Position numbers and translations under genes: made by a program | The notes under the pieces: model-generated | Seen by the model: only the letters and a program-made list of their open reading frames with translations | Databases searched by the model: none | Told to the model about the DNA's origin: nothing | Assembly (NCBI GenBank): GCA_023653785.1 | Contig: JAMKCH010022281.1 | Coordinates: 1 to 64,000, forward strand | Length of the DNA stretch: 64,000 nt | Reading direction: 5' to 3' | Origin: Ophioderma brevispina | Lineage: Eukaryota; Echinodermata; Ophiuroidea; Amphilepidida; Ophiodermatidae | In this document: positions 1-11,105 of the stretch, piece by piece | How the letters are laid out: every line of letters begins with the position of its first letter | How positions within the stretch are numbered: position 1 is the first letter of the stretch

Positions 1-950
1 ATTTATTGCACCGCCCTTGTCTTTTACCACGCACAGGATGGGCCAGCGCTTTGAATTAACACCCACGTTTTCTTGCTGCGATAACTGTAAAAACCCTTGA
101 CGTCAATAACTCAAGGAAGGTCTTATAGAGCACCATATACTAGCATGGCGACAAACGCTTAAAGTCGATACCACATTTTTTACAAATGTTTTAGCATAAT
201 GTAAGTGATTTATTAGCTGATACAAATATTTTTGGATTGTTTTTTCTGTCATTGTCGGTCAACCAATTACTTATGCAGTGAGAATCGCCAAGAGAGGTGG
301 CATTGCATGTGTTACGAAATAGGCATCTACACAGGTGTACAGAGAGAAAGAATGTTGGGGTTGTAGATTGAGCTAGATTAATTGATGGATATCTAGTCTA
401 GTGCCACACTTTTTCCTTCCTGCCACCGAGCCATTTTATACTTCAATGCGACCACTCGGCGACACAGTTGTTGCAAGTAAAATGCAGCCGAGACATGGTT
501 GGAGTACTTAACTGGAAATTCAAAAAAAAAAACAGCACATGGCTGAGACAAACTATTTTTTGGCCTAAGTACACATTTTGCTTACTACTATCCAAAAGGC
601 TTGGACCAATCTAAGTCAAAATTTGAAAAATCGGGATGTTTTTGGTGAAATGCTTCCCCACGATATGAGAGGTGGAAAATACATGATAAATGGAACCCAT
701 GGTCGGGATCCGGTCACCCACCTTTAGGGATATATCTGGAATACTCCCTGGTATTCAAGGACAATCAGGTACCAAGAAATGCTATCAGAAAAAATAATTT
801 TAGGAAATTCGAGGTTGGATCTATGACTCCTTATCCTCTTGATTGTGTGATGCTTAGGAACTCTTGTTCATTTAAATTGTTGACCTTTCCTTGTTATAGT
901 GACTCATGTAGACTCTAACATGGTACTATTCCATGGATGGGTAAAATTAT
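1..950. other. Unannotated AT-rich sequence
   Basis: No coding region, RNA gene or clear repeat was recognised here. Short open frames show no domain and no codon pattern that stands out from the surrounding DNA. Confidence 0.5.
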
Positions 951-959
951 TTTTGTATA

Positions 960-1165
960 AAAACAAACCGGGGAGGGGGGACACTGACATGGTAAGAGGT
1001 ATGGTATGTGCGGCCTTAAGACCCCCAATTCGCGTCTCTCCAACAGTACCCAAGACCACCAGTTGAAGCCATAATTCAGTCTTCATAGGTCCCCTTCAGA
1101 AAATGTTTTGCACTCAGAAGCTGAATTTTAGCCAAAATCAGTTCACAAGCTGCAGCATCCTACCT
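960..1165 (+). repeat. Dispersed repeat, uninterrupted copy
   Basis: This block opens with a G-rich run, then ACACTGACATGG, GGTATGTGCGGCC and AAGACCCCC, followed by GTTGAAGCCATAATTCAG and a TTTTGC/GAAGCT stretch. The same ordered blocks occur at about 6186-6300 and 6790-6890, where a foldback insertion separates them. It is therefore a member of a dispersed family whose second copy was split by a later insertion. I do not recognise the family by name. Confidence 0.6.
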
Positions 1166-1183
1166 GAAAAAAAAAGTTTAGTG

Positions 1184-1197
1184 CCCCCCCCCCCCCC
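1184..1197. repeat. Poly(C) tract, 14 nt
   Basis: An uninterrupted run of 14 C followed by GGG. It is one of many G or C homopolymers of 8 nt or more in this otherwise AT-rich window. Confidence 0.95.
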
Positions 1198-1865
1198 GGG
1201 ATATAAACCAATATCAGAGTTTTCTTTTCCAAGAACATAGCACTTGGGAATCGTTGATAAAGCAACCACTCACTGTTTGTATTGTGGGAACTTTGTTACT
1301 CTATTAAAGGTGGGTAAACCAATCATGATCCAAATTTCATTATACCAATTTTATCCTCAAATTGAATGCAGATCACCAACACATCTGATTGCAAATTTTG
1401 AGTGCAAATTGGCCCAAACATTTTGATAGTAGATAGCAAAATGTGTACTACATTGGCCCATAGGACAGTTTGTGTAATAAATGTGATATTCCACACTTGT
1501 GAGACATTTTTGTTCATAAAATCAAAAGTAACATTTTCTGGGCCTAAAATTTCACTGGGGTAATGAAAAAAAAATATGAACTTTCTTCTGATACCAAAAT
1601 TACATTTTGAGGGAGTAAAGTGTGGGAACGAGGGTTGTCAGATGGTGGTTTTTTTTTTTCACCCACCTTTAAAAGGTATAGCCTGATCTCAGCCTCGACT
1701 CCACCACTGACACCATCAAACCTGATATTTTGGTATATTAGATTATTTTTGTATTTTTCTCATCGTCTCTGCAAAATATTTTGGCTCTAAACTCTTTCCC
1801 ACATGAATGAATGCAAGTATGTTTTTGGTCACCAGAAAATATTAGTACAGTCATCTATTGTAGAG

Positions 1866-2330
1866 AGAGCGAGGTGGCCAGCGGTCTAAGGTCTGAATCG
1901 CAGCATAGTATGTAAAGATCCATCGAGCAACCTGGTTCGAACCCCCAAGCGTCGTTTTCTTGGTCATACACAATAGTTCCTATAAGGTCAGAATTGCATC
2001 ATCGCCACAGTGTGATTATGGAATTTCTCCCTCCCTCGCTCTAACCATCGTGTAAATGGTCGGCGGTTGTAATTCATTGGGTGTCTGTGCCTCATGGTTC
2101 AAACGAGTCAATGTAAAGCTGTTGGTCCTATGTATCAGAGGAGTCTTCCTGAGCACGTGAAAACGTTGTAGACCTTTGGAAAAATGGAGCCATCCCTTAC
2201 CTGGTCTGTTCCCAGCACACCTTCTTTAAAATTACCAGGGTCCCTTGCACCTGCCTATGCCAGTGGGAATGGTAGGCCATAATCCCAGCCTGGAAACATG
2301 TTGAGGCTTCGTCCAACAGTTGACTGACAC
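1866..2330 (+). mobile_element. tRNA-derived SINE
   Basis: The first 85 bases have the two internal promoter boxes of a polymerase III gene. There is an A-box-like TGGCCAGCGGTCTAAGG at about 1873, and a B box, GGTTCGAACCC, at about 1939-1949 that matches the GGTTCGANNCC consensus exactly. The sequence between them does not fold as a normal tRNA, so this is a tRNA-Ser/Leu-like head rather than a working tRNA. An unrelated body of roughly 370 bp follows, as in SINEs. The 3' boundary is uncertain and no clear poly(A) tail or target duplication was seen. Confidence 0.6.
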
Positions 2331-2334
2331 AGCT

Positions 2335-3150
2335 GATGACTCTGTTGTAAACACAAGTTACTACCGCACATTAAAATGGTATATCAGATTCATCTGCAAT
2401 TTTGGAATTCAGGTATGTTGGTGACAACCATTCCTAGCTATTGAAACAAAGAAAAATATAAGTCGTAATCAGGTGGGGCCCCTTTAACATCTCGGTAACG
2501 ATCATAAAATGAAGCAAGAAAAATTGGTGTTTTAATACTTGCTTCAACTGGACATTTGAGCCAGACAGAATCGCTTAAGAGTGTTGATTGGTGGGTCAGA
2601 TTTGAAGACAATTATGATTGAGTCAGTGTGGTCATATTTAGCCTGGGTAAATCAGTCAGTCAACACATGCTTTTCCAATGACTTCTGGTTCGCACAATGG
2701 CTTAGAACAGTAAGGTTTTACACCCTATTATAACACTTACTGTGTTCACACAGGTATGAATCTCTATGTACATGGGAGTAATACTTTTAGTATGTCCCTT
2801 CCAAAGGACGGGGTATTTTAATGGTTTGCTAGCCCAAGTCTAATGAACAATGAGAGAGTGGAAGTCTTTAGTTTATCAACTTCTAATACAAAATAAAAAA
2901 GGTTATTTTGTGAGTCAAAGCCCCTTCCAATTTTTGCCTTCAAAAAGTACATCTTAGCTGAATCATTGCCCAAGCTTAATGAGGAGTGCACCGATTCAGC
3001 CATCTTTACAAAGATTAGAAATTTTGTAATTTATTTCAAAATAACACAGTGGTCTTTAAGATGTTGTGATAAGTATTTGATCATAAACAATCAGTGTACA
3101 ATCAGAATTGCACACCTCTAATTAAAATCAACCAAAAATAAAAACATTAA
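2335..3150. other. Unannotated AT-rich sequence
   Basis: No gene or clear repeat recognised. Confidence 0.5.
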
Positions 3151-3152
3151 TT

Positions 3153-3193
3153 GATTTATTTATTTATTTATATATTTATTTATTTATTATTTA
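3153..3193. repeat. (TTTA)n microsatellite
   Basis: A run of about ten imperfect TTTA units, interrupted once by TATA. Confidence 0.9.
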
Positions 3194-3195
3194 CC

Positions 3196-3575
3196 TTAAC
3201 TATAAAATCACAAAATTGTAGAAAATGAAAAGTTTTAAACTATATTGCCATTAAAAGAGAATTTTATTTAATTTTTTGATTAGATTTTTAAAAATTGGTC
3301 TATCAATTGTTTTGTTGCATGATATGTGACAAAATTTCCCCTTTGTTGAAATAATTACTCAATTACTGAGGTTATAAGCCTAACTATATCACGAAATACA
3401 CCTTAGAGATAGAAAATGAAAGTTTTAAAACTATTATTGAAACATTTTGAAAGCAATAATTTTTTCAATTTTGATTAAATTAAACAATTTTGAAAAATTA
3501 AAAAACAGTTAAAAAAGAGTTTTTAAACAAAATTTCCCTTTTTGAATAATTACTCCAGTTGACTGAGATGATACT
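3196..3575. repeat. Diverged tandem duplication, about 190-bp unit
   Basis: Two diverged copies lie head to tail. Each has TAACTATA, then GAAAATGAAAAGTTTTAAA, then an AT-rich middle, then CAAAATTTCCC and AATAATTACTC. The first copy begins near 3196 and the second near 3380. There is no coding potential. Confidence 0.6.
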
Positions 3576-4435
3576 CGATTTACATGAGGCACCACATGTT
3601 AAGGCCTGTAGACCTTTGTAAATGTACATACCAATAATATCAGCTAGGTAAGATCCTAATTAGATCATAACACTTGTTATCTCCTCATTTGCTTAGTTAC
3701 CTTTATTATGTGGTATGGGTTTTCCTGAAAAGCTATTTGTGGTGGAAGTTGGTTTATATTAGGCTCCTAACTGATCAGAGTCTTAGGATATAATCACTAA
3801 TTGCTGTATGTATTAATTAAGGGGCATTTCGTGATTAAGCAACCTTGTCTGCCAACTTGTCTCCACACAGTTGTATCAGACAGAAATTACAACACCATCA
3901 GAAGAAACTATCTGTATTTAAACATTTGCCCATAATGTGAAAATGAAATAAGCTTTCCTTTCAGGATAGACATCTTTTTATGATGAATAGTGTACTCCAG
4001 TCTTGAATTGCACTGTAAAAGTAAAATCTCAAACGCTTTGTAGAATTTGTAAAAATTACAGTTTAAAAAAAATTGGCATTTGAAAATGAAATTATAGTCA
4101 TTTGGATCATATTTTTAAGTGGATTTGCAGTGGGTTATGTTAAGTTTTCAGCAGAAAGTGATTAATAAACTGGACAGTATAATTCTCTGCACTATAAACT
4201 TTAAGCTTTGACAATTGATGGCAAGATGTTAGGGGGTGGGGTAACTCAATTTTGTTTGGGGAAGGCACATGCCGCTGCAAATGTCAAACTGGCAGCCATA
4301 TCTGTACCAATTTTCCAAAAAAGACCCATTCTTTTGAAAAACCAATGGTGTCAATGATGTTTTAGCTCCCTTTTTGTGGGCCCCTGGCAGGACCAACCTT
4401 CACAATCCGTTGTGGGGTGTGTATTGTTGTGTTAA
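3576..4435. other. Unannotated AT-rich sequence
   Basis: No gene or clear repeat recognised. Confidence 0.5.
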
Positions 4436-4439
4436 CATG

Positions 4440-4471
4440 TATGTGTATGTGTTTATGTATGTATGTATGTA
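4440..4471. repeat. (TGTA)n microsatellite
   Basis: Imperfect GTATGTGTATGT grading into TATG repeats. It sits immediately upstream of the minisatellite at 4492. Confidence 0.85.
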
Positions 4472-4491
4472 TCACTAAAATGTTAGTTTTT

Positions 4492-4815
4492 TTTACATTG
4501 ACCTCAATTGAAAAGTTGAACTTCAATTGGAACCAAACTGTGTCATAGGTGCACAATGGAATCCCTCATTAGGTTGATTGAGGTCAAAGGTCAAATGCCA
4601 AGGTTAAAGGTATAGGTCATGTGAAGTCAGTGAAAAATAGGCTAATTTAAATGTAAAATTGACCTCCATTGAAAAGTTGAAGTTCTAACTTGAGTCATAG
4701 TGCAACATGGGACCCCTCATTTGTTGATGAGGTCAAAGGCCAGGTGCCAGGGTCAAAGCTCATGTGCCAAGGTCATGTGAGGTCAATTTGTAAGATAGGC
4801 TGGTGGCCACAGCTT
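4492..4815. repeat. Two-unit minisatellite with AGGTCA motifs
   Basis: Two units of about 160 bp (about 4492-4655 and 4657-4815) share TTGACCTC, ATTGAAAAGTTGAA, a CCCTCATT block and the cluster GAGGTCAAAGG with further AGGTCA copies. The spaced hexamers resemble nuclear-receptor half-sites (direct repeat with one-base spacing). Because they are part of the repeat unit, they may be incidental. Confidence 0.65.
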
Positions 4816-5265
4816 ATATTCTTTGATATAGGGAACGTGAAAAGCGAGAACCGTGAAATTCTAGTTGTTGGTGCTTCTCCAGAGGGCATACTTTCCTGGC
4901 AGCTTCCTTAGAGTGCTTGGGCTGTCAGAAGAGCATACTGCATTTGTCATTTAGTGGGTTCCCTCTTTTCTTGCATTTGCACTCTCAGTACTGATACACT
5001 GATATCAAATTCAAATGTCTTTATGAATATATTGAAGCTTTAAGTTGTAATACTTTCTTTAATATTCTTACTCACAAATAAGAAAGGTAAAAACAAAACC
5101 TGAGGGGATTTCTGGCCTCTAATGTGCCATTTTAAAGTAAAGTAGCCATAAAAAGCTGAAAAGTGGAATTTAAAAAAAATGAAAGCAGCTGAACCACTTG
5201 AATTCTGCATCCCTGCAGTTATTTTCAGAGGCAGATATGAATAAGCATCCCAGTGGCGACATAAG

Positions 5266-5730
5266 CTGTCAGCTTGTTCGTATTCTCTCCCCTTCTTCCT
5301 TTTCTTGAAAAGAGGACTGGGGAGTGAGATAAGCATATCTCAAGGTGCAGAACCTGTTAGTTGTGATTTCTTCCCTCTTTCTAACTTTTTTCCATTTTGT
5401 TTTTGTTTTGGGGAATGTTGGATCCAGTTGAGGATAGCTCATGGGGAGACCCTGACAGTTAGCATTTTCCCTTTCCACTTCTTTCTTTACTTTTTTTTTC
5501 TCTCTTTTGATTTTTAAGAGGCATGGAGCCAAGTGAGTATATCATGTGAGTCTGGCAGTTGATATTTCTGCCCCTCTCTTTTCCCCTCTATCATTCTGCT
5601 TTCTTCAGGGGATTGAGCTCATGGCAAAATCTGTCAGTCAAGTTTTCTCCCTTTCATCTTCCCTCTTTTCTGCTTTTCATTTATATTTACCCTTTCTTTA
5701 GTTGCCCTCATGAGGCTAAAGAGTTACATC
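5266..5730. repeat. Pyrimidine-rich minisatellite upstream of the 5797 exon
   Basis: About five diverged units begin at 5266, 5353, 5451, 5552 and 5631. Each starts with CTGTCAGTT-like sequence, continues through a long C/T tract and ends with a GAGNTCATGG-like segment. The period is 80-100 bp. The array ends about 65 bp before the candidate splice acceptor and would lie inside an intron. It explains the apparent lysine-rich and phenylalanine-rich open frames on either strand. Confidence 0.7.
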
Positions 5731-5796
5731 CCTGCAATTCACTTCATTTTTGTACAACAATAAGTGAGAAATCTGTCTTTCTACTTTCAAAATCAG

Positions 5797-5957
5797 ATGA
5801 GAATGGCTGCCATGTGTTACACATCCGAGATAGACTGCGTATTATGAGAGACTATTCACACATAACACCAGAGGCCGTCCAAATGGCCCTGGATTGGTTG
5901 GAAGAACAGAGTGACATCATCAGTACCACTGACAAACATTACATCGCTGTAACTTGA
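5797..5957 (+). CDS. Candidate terminal exon, winged-helix-like (RPA32 C-terminus-like)
   Basis: A polypyrimidine stretch ending in AAATCAG gives a plausible 3' splice site at 5796. The frame then runs 53 codons to a TGA at 5955-5957. The protein reads DENGCHVLHIRDRLRI at the start and ends with AVQMALDWLEEQSDIISTTD and KHYIAVT. The order of a helix, the alanine/leucine-rich helix and an I-x-ST-x-D-x-x-H-(Y/F) strand is like the winged-helix domain that closes the 32-kDa subunit of replication protein A, a single-stranded-DNA-binding protein. MCM and other replication proteins end in similar folds, so the name is tentative. No upstream exon was recognised in this window. A good donor-like AAAG/GTATGTG at about 6042 may be a 3' UTR splice. 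Confidence 0.4.
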
Positions 5958-6185
5958 TCGGACTCAGACGGAGTCTTCATTATGCTGCCTGTGGTTTAAG
6001 GGTGACTGGCAAGACTTCCATTGTATCAGCCAACACTCAAAGGTATGTGCAGTTACGATGGTGATCAATTCTCATTAGCTTTTGCATCTTGCAGCAGAAA
6101 ACATGACAGCTGTGTTTTTGGTTGCTTTCTGCCATGTATTTTGTTAAGTTTGTCAGAGTTAGGACTATTTTTTAAAGGTACTCAA

Positions 6186-6890
6186 TTGCCCAGTGGGGGG
6201 GGGGGGCACACTGACATAGAAAAGCAGTACGGGTATGTGCGGCCCAAGACCCTCATTTTGCACCACTCTAACACATTTTTGAAGAGTGTCCCAATTGTCA
6301 TGTGAATATTTTTGACCGCAGTTGTGTTGGTAATTGTCTGGTAAACTATACCTGCGAACGGTAATACTCAAATGTGCGTATTTGTCATAAAAGAAGCAAT
6401 TTTGTAAATTGAATCGGGATCTCAGATTGTAATTTAACGGTGGTGCTGCAAATGCCAAATTCTGTTCGTCCATTATTGCCACCTCTTGAAAATGACCTCT
6501 AAAACTTGGGCTTGCCAGAACAAATGAAACAACTATCGATGAGTGTAGACACATACATGCGCTATTTCCTGGCTATTTCATATTGGAAGACCATTTCCAG
6601 CAGTGTTGAATTATTATGGAGATCTCTGATATTAATTCAATTACAAAATTCCTTCGTTTGCGACCAGACATTCGAGCTTAACCATTCACAGGTATAGTTT
6701 ACTAGGCCGTTACCAACTTTGCAACTGCAAAAAAATCTCATTTTTTTTTGGAAAATTAGGGGCGTTCTTCAAAAAAATGTGCTATTATGCTTTAAGGTCT
6801 CAGTTGAAGCATAATTCAGTTCTTAAGTGTCCCTTTTGGGAAAGTTTTGCCTCGGAAGCTAAATTTTTGCCAACTTTGAGTTCCAAAGCC
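6186..6890 (+). repeat. Dispersed repeat, copy split by an insertion
   Basis: The blocks of the repeat at 960-1165 reappear in the same order: G12 followed by CACACTGACATAG, GGTATGTGCGGCC and AAGACCCTC at 6195-6255, then GTTGAAGCATAATTCAG, TGTCCCTTTTGGGAAAG and GGAAGCTAAATTTT at about 6801-6880. Between them is a foldback element (6329-6714) plus some unmatched flank. Confidence 0.6.
6329..6714. mobile_element. Foldback (inverted-repeat) short element
   Basis: The left end reads GGTAATTGTCTGGTAAACTA and continues TACCTGCGAACGGT. The right end, read on the other strand, is GGTAACGGCCTAGTAAACTA and continues TACCTGTGAATGGT. The similarity runs inward about 100 bp on each side, through a shared AATTTTGTAAATTGAAT-like block. 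The element carries no transposase, so it is non-autonomous. It lies inside a repeat that is intact at 960-1165. Confidence 0.7.
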
Positions 6891-6919
6891 TGCAAATTTC
6901 TCAAAATTCCAGTAGTAGT

Positions 6920-7106
6920 GGTGGATTTAAGGAAAGGGCCCTGTCAGCAGCTTAAGGTGGGGCCCTTTAGCTGACCGCCACCAAAGCGAAGCAATATCGC
7001 ACTTTATTATGTTTATGGACATATGGGTTTCTGAAGGCCTGAGAGCAATAATTTAGAAGGGGCCCTTTCAGCAGCTCTGATACTGCTGAATCTTTAAATC
7101 CGCCCA
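6920..7106. repeat. Short inverted-repeat block with GGGCCCTTT motifs
   Basis: GGTGGATTTAAGG near 6920 pairs with the complement of CTTTAAATCCGCCC near 7106. The interior has three copies of an AGGGCCCT/GGGGCCCTTT motif next to CAGCAGC. It may be a small foldback element. Confidence 0.4.
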
Positions 7107-7199
7107 CTGTCCAGAAGGCCCTATTTTCAGAGACGAAATCCGTCCTAGCTGTTCCCAAGCCCAAGCCGTTCCCAAGCCCCAAGTTCTGGCCGCTCATCC

Positions 7200-8100
7200 C
7201 TACAGAAATGCTCAGTGGGGGTTAAGATCTGGGGGAAAAGAAGGAAACACTTCCCATTCTGGATTATCTTAAGACTTATTGATTATTTTCCTCTATTATG
7301 TTGTTGTTCATGATGCAGTCTTTGTTAACCCAGATACATCCTGTTTGTTGATGGAAAGAGCTATGAGGCTCCCACTTAATATATATATACATGATGCTTA
7401 ATCATTGCAACCCGATGAATCGAGAAGCTGAACAATGAAAAAGCGTAACCAAGTTAAAGTTCAAAGGCATGCACATGATTTTGCCTCAAAAACAAGAGGA
7501 GCAGCTGAAGCAGACATGCAGATGAAAGTCAATGAGAATTAGTTAACTTTAATCACAGAAAGCTTATTATGGCCAGTGTCTGCACAAGGTTGTGGCTTAA
7601 GTGTGGTTTGCAATAAGCTGGAGAAAAGAATCTGCATCACTGTGACTGCTAGGCTAAACAATTCGGTTTGATCACAGCAGCCAGCAAACTCACGCTGTGC
7701 ATGGATTACTCCAACATCAGGTCCACGCACTGCCTGCCATTTTTTAAAACAACGGACATTTACTTCGCCATTTCCCAAGAAAAATTCGATGGACCGTGAA
7801 TTTCTTGTAGAATTTAAAGGGGGGGGGAAATTTTTTTTTGTCCTAAAATGGTCCCTTGTATACACCGAAAACTGTTCAACAGAAAACTTCTAACCGAGTC
7901 ACATATTTTTGTTTTAAAACCTTAATAATTAAACCCCGACATTCAAATTTCCACAGACGCCCTACTAAAAGTCTGTATAGGGACTCTATTTGCACAATGA
8001 CACTAATAACAATAGATCAGCGGGAGTTGTCGGCTGCTGTGTGAGTGATTGGTTTAACAGATTTTGCAAGAATTCAGTTCATGCAAATTGATGAATTTCT
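7200..8100. other. Unannotated sequence
   Basis: No gene was recognised. A G9/T9 homopolymer junction lies at about 7819-7840. Confidence 0.5.
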
Positions 8101-8110
8101 TTATGAGGAT

Positions 8111-8333
8111 CAGTGGCATAGCCAGGGGGGTGGGGGCAGAGTGCCCCTCTGAAAAACATCTTGAGGGGGAAATCGGGAAAATAAACACACGGCATATTCA
8201 TGTTATAATCAGCACCCTTTCGGGGGTTCTTTTGCGCCCTGCGAGCCGGGGAGATTTTGCTTTTGCTCGGGACATTCGTTGCACCCTACCGGGAAATTGC
8301 CCCCTTGGAACAACCGGGTTGGCTACGCGCCTG
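8111..8333. mobile_element. hAT-like MITE
   Basis: The left end is CAGTGGCATAGCCAGG and the right end on the other strand is CAGGCGCGTAGCCAAC, so the inverted ends share CAG-GGC-TAGCCA. The 8 bases on either side (ATGAGGAT and ATGATGCT) agree at 6 of 8 positions, consistent with a decayed 8-bp target duplication as made by hAT transposases. The interior is G/C-rich and non-coding. Confidence 0.65.
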
Positions 8334-8339
8334 ATGATG

Positions 8340-9640
8340 CTGAATGCAAAGTTCATCACAAAGCTGCTCTCATCCAAGATGTTGAAAGAGCAAAAAAATT
8401 AAGAATCCACATGCACACTTTTGACAACTATTTATTTTTGTATCATCTGCAAGGGGGCACATAGGATTGCTTTGGTAGTTGTGTGTCTGTCTGTGGTAAA
8501 AATGTTGAACCAATGTAACCCTAAATATAATTGACTGCTGTGTGCACATAGTGTGCTACATTTTCTGATACTTAGCTTACAATGGACCTTGGGTAGTAAC
8601 CCATATGTTGGTGACCTCTGTGACTTTGGTGACCTCATGAGAGCCTTGACCCCATTCACAAACTGAGACTGCAGACGACACATACAGTTCAGGATATTTA
8701 ATTATATGTGATGCGATCTGGGAAAAACCCGTACATGGTGGGAAATTTAGTTTTGAGTTTTTCCTTCACGGCAGAGTTTGATGAAATATTAATGTTTCCG
8801 TAACTGTTTACTTTCTCTTGATGGCACACATACAAAAGTTACGCCTTATAAATCTGACCAAAAAAATAAAGCACAATTATAACAGATTTTTAAGCTATTT
8901 CTTTATTTTTTCAAAACTGCCTGTGCGACATGTGCGGGTTTTCCCAGATCACATTCCATAAATGTGCCCATAGATTCCTGCCAATAAACTCTTTAAAGAT
9001 ATTGATCTGACAGGTGCTAGGTGCATTAACACTAAGCTGTATGTAGCTTAATGAGGTATACCTACAATAAAAAGTTATGTCCATTATTTGCGAAAACAGA
9101 AATAAATGCACTATCAGTGATTTGGATAAATTAGAAATTTAAAAAAAAACATAAAAATAAGATTTGCATGTCTGTAACCAAGCATATGTATACTAACATA
9201 CCCTACAAGTGATAAGACCAAAAGTAGAGACTTTAATTCAGATGATATCATCTGAAAATGTACACATATTTGTAAAATCTTAATTTTGCATCCCCTAATG
9301 TTTTAATCAAGATTCAAGTATCATGAGTTAAATTCCCAAATGCCCAGGCAACAACACACGTACATTCCACTGCCGTATTTTGCTAACTTTTTGGAGCACC
9401 TTCGGTAATTGCAGCACTTCTGTAATTTTCCCCAAAAGGCATAAAAATATTTTTGAAAAATCAAATTACATGTAGAAGCTTTTAATGAAAATAATAATAA
9501 GCATTACTGGTAATTAATAAACTTTATTTTTTTACTGATGGCAGATAATTGTGAAAAAATTTAAGGGTTTTCTGGGCATATTATCAGCCATACTTTTCTT
9601 TCAAAATATGTTCCATAAGATTTGAATCTCATTCAATTAC
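8340..9640. other. Unannotated AT-rich sequence
   Basis: No gene or clear repeat recognised. Confidence 0.5.
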
Positions 9641-9830
9641 GTGTTTAGTAAGTGTCCGTACAAACAGTAAAACTAAAATATCGATTTTGTCCATTAGGTT
9701 GATTTTGATCTATACTTTGCAGGATATGTTAGGATATCTTTACTTGTTATAAACATGCAAAATCTATTTTTGATGATTTTTTTTTTTTTGATTTTCTGAT
9801 TAGCAAATCGATGATAGTGCCTTAAACTAC
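9641..9830. repeat. Dispersed repeat related to 51465-51630
   Basis: The block begins AGTAAGTGTCCGTAC and runs through ACAGTAA, CGATTTTGTCC, CTTTGCAGGATATGT and GATAGTGCCTT. The same ordered blocks occur at about 51465-51630. No TIR was established. Confidence 0.6.
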
Positions 9831-10515
9831 ACAGGTTCTATGGAAAATTTCTTTCATGAACATTTCTGGAAAAGCAAAAGATAGCGGAAATGTGAAGTAA
9901 TTTTTAAAAAGTTGTGCACCCTCCTGAGCTTTCAATAAAACCAAAAGTATATGGGGTCCACTGAGTACCCCAATAAAGCAAACTATTACAGAAATTCACC
10001 CAAAATCCTTATTTTTATTAAAAATATGCACCTGTGCAACATCTTAGTGCATTTTGCAGCAGCAATAAATGCCAAATATTATGAGCCATCCTCCTACATA
10101 CTCGGGATTAAAGAATGTTTTTATTTTGAGTAAAAGCACTTGCAGCAGAAACATGTGTTGAGCGCATGTTACGCCCAGCATTCACGCTTCGGCTGTGGAA
10201 GGCATTTCAGTGATTGGGGCTTGGAATAAGGCTAAAAGGCAGCAAATCCAATAACTTCTTAAATAGGAGTATACCCAAAGATTACACAGTTTCATCATAC
10301 ATCTAACAAAGATTAATTATATGAATTTTATGTTGCATAAATTAGCACATGACAGTGTACACTTGCAATAAAAAGTTCAAAGCAAGTTCTTGTTCATCAT
10401 CATAAGTTTTAATGTTGCTTTTAAATATAATGTATGACAATATTACAAACATGCTTGTTGGATTTTCTCAATTAAATATCATTGAGCAGTATTTTGGATA
10501 AGTATCAAAAATTTG
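9831..10515. other. Unannotated AT-rich sequence
   Basis: No gene or clear repeat recognised. Confidence 0.5.
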
Positions 10516-10518
10516 CGT

Positions 10519-10686
10519 TTAAAGCCACTATCGTCATTTTTTTACAAAACTCAAAATGCCCAGTTTGTGTCTTAAGTGCTAGGTTAGGGTCTATCAACAC
10601 CTTATTATTACTCTTCTTTGGAAAAAACAGACACTAAAAGGGCTCGTGTTTGGTACATTTTGAAGAAATCGCTGATATGGCTTTAA
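10519..10686. mobile_element. Short inverted-repeat element (MITE)
   Basis: Left end TTAAAGCCACTATCGTCATT. The right end on the other strand is TTAAAGCCATATCAGCGATT. Both continue into TTTTNCAAAAT-like sequence, giving arms of about 35 bp around a non-coding core. A solitary right end of the same family is seen at about 57229-57267. Confidence 0.65.
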
Positions 10687-11105
10687 GGAAGAAATCTGCA
10701 AACAAGGATCATGTTATAATTTACCAGATGTGATTATAACTTGTGATTTTTGATTACAATTCATAGTTGTGCTCTTAAGCCAAAATAAAGGAATTTATTC
10801 TATACTAGGAAAGACGTAGGGCAAGGGTCTGAGAGAAGTTTGTTTGCAGAGTTGTGAGCTAATCTCAGTCCTCACAGAGCACCGTGTCGGAGTACCAAAC
10901 TGTGGTCTGATACCCACGGTCATTTGTAATCCCAATAAGTTACTCCAAGACCACAACTAACAAGCTTAACATTTGGCCGACCATAATGTTTTTAGGCGCT
11001 TTGTAGTCCCAAGCACTTGCTCTGTAATTACACTTCCACTTCAGATACAAGTTACAAAACCATATTAGGTCATGTCCACAAAAGTGAGCCAGGTTTGAAT
11101 TTAGA

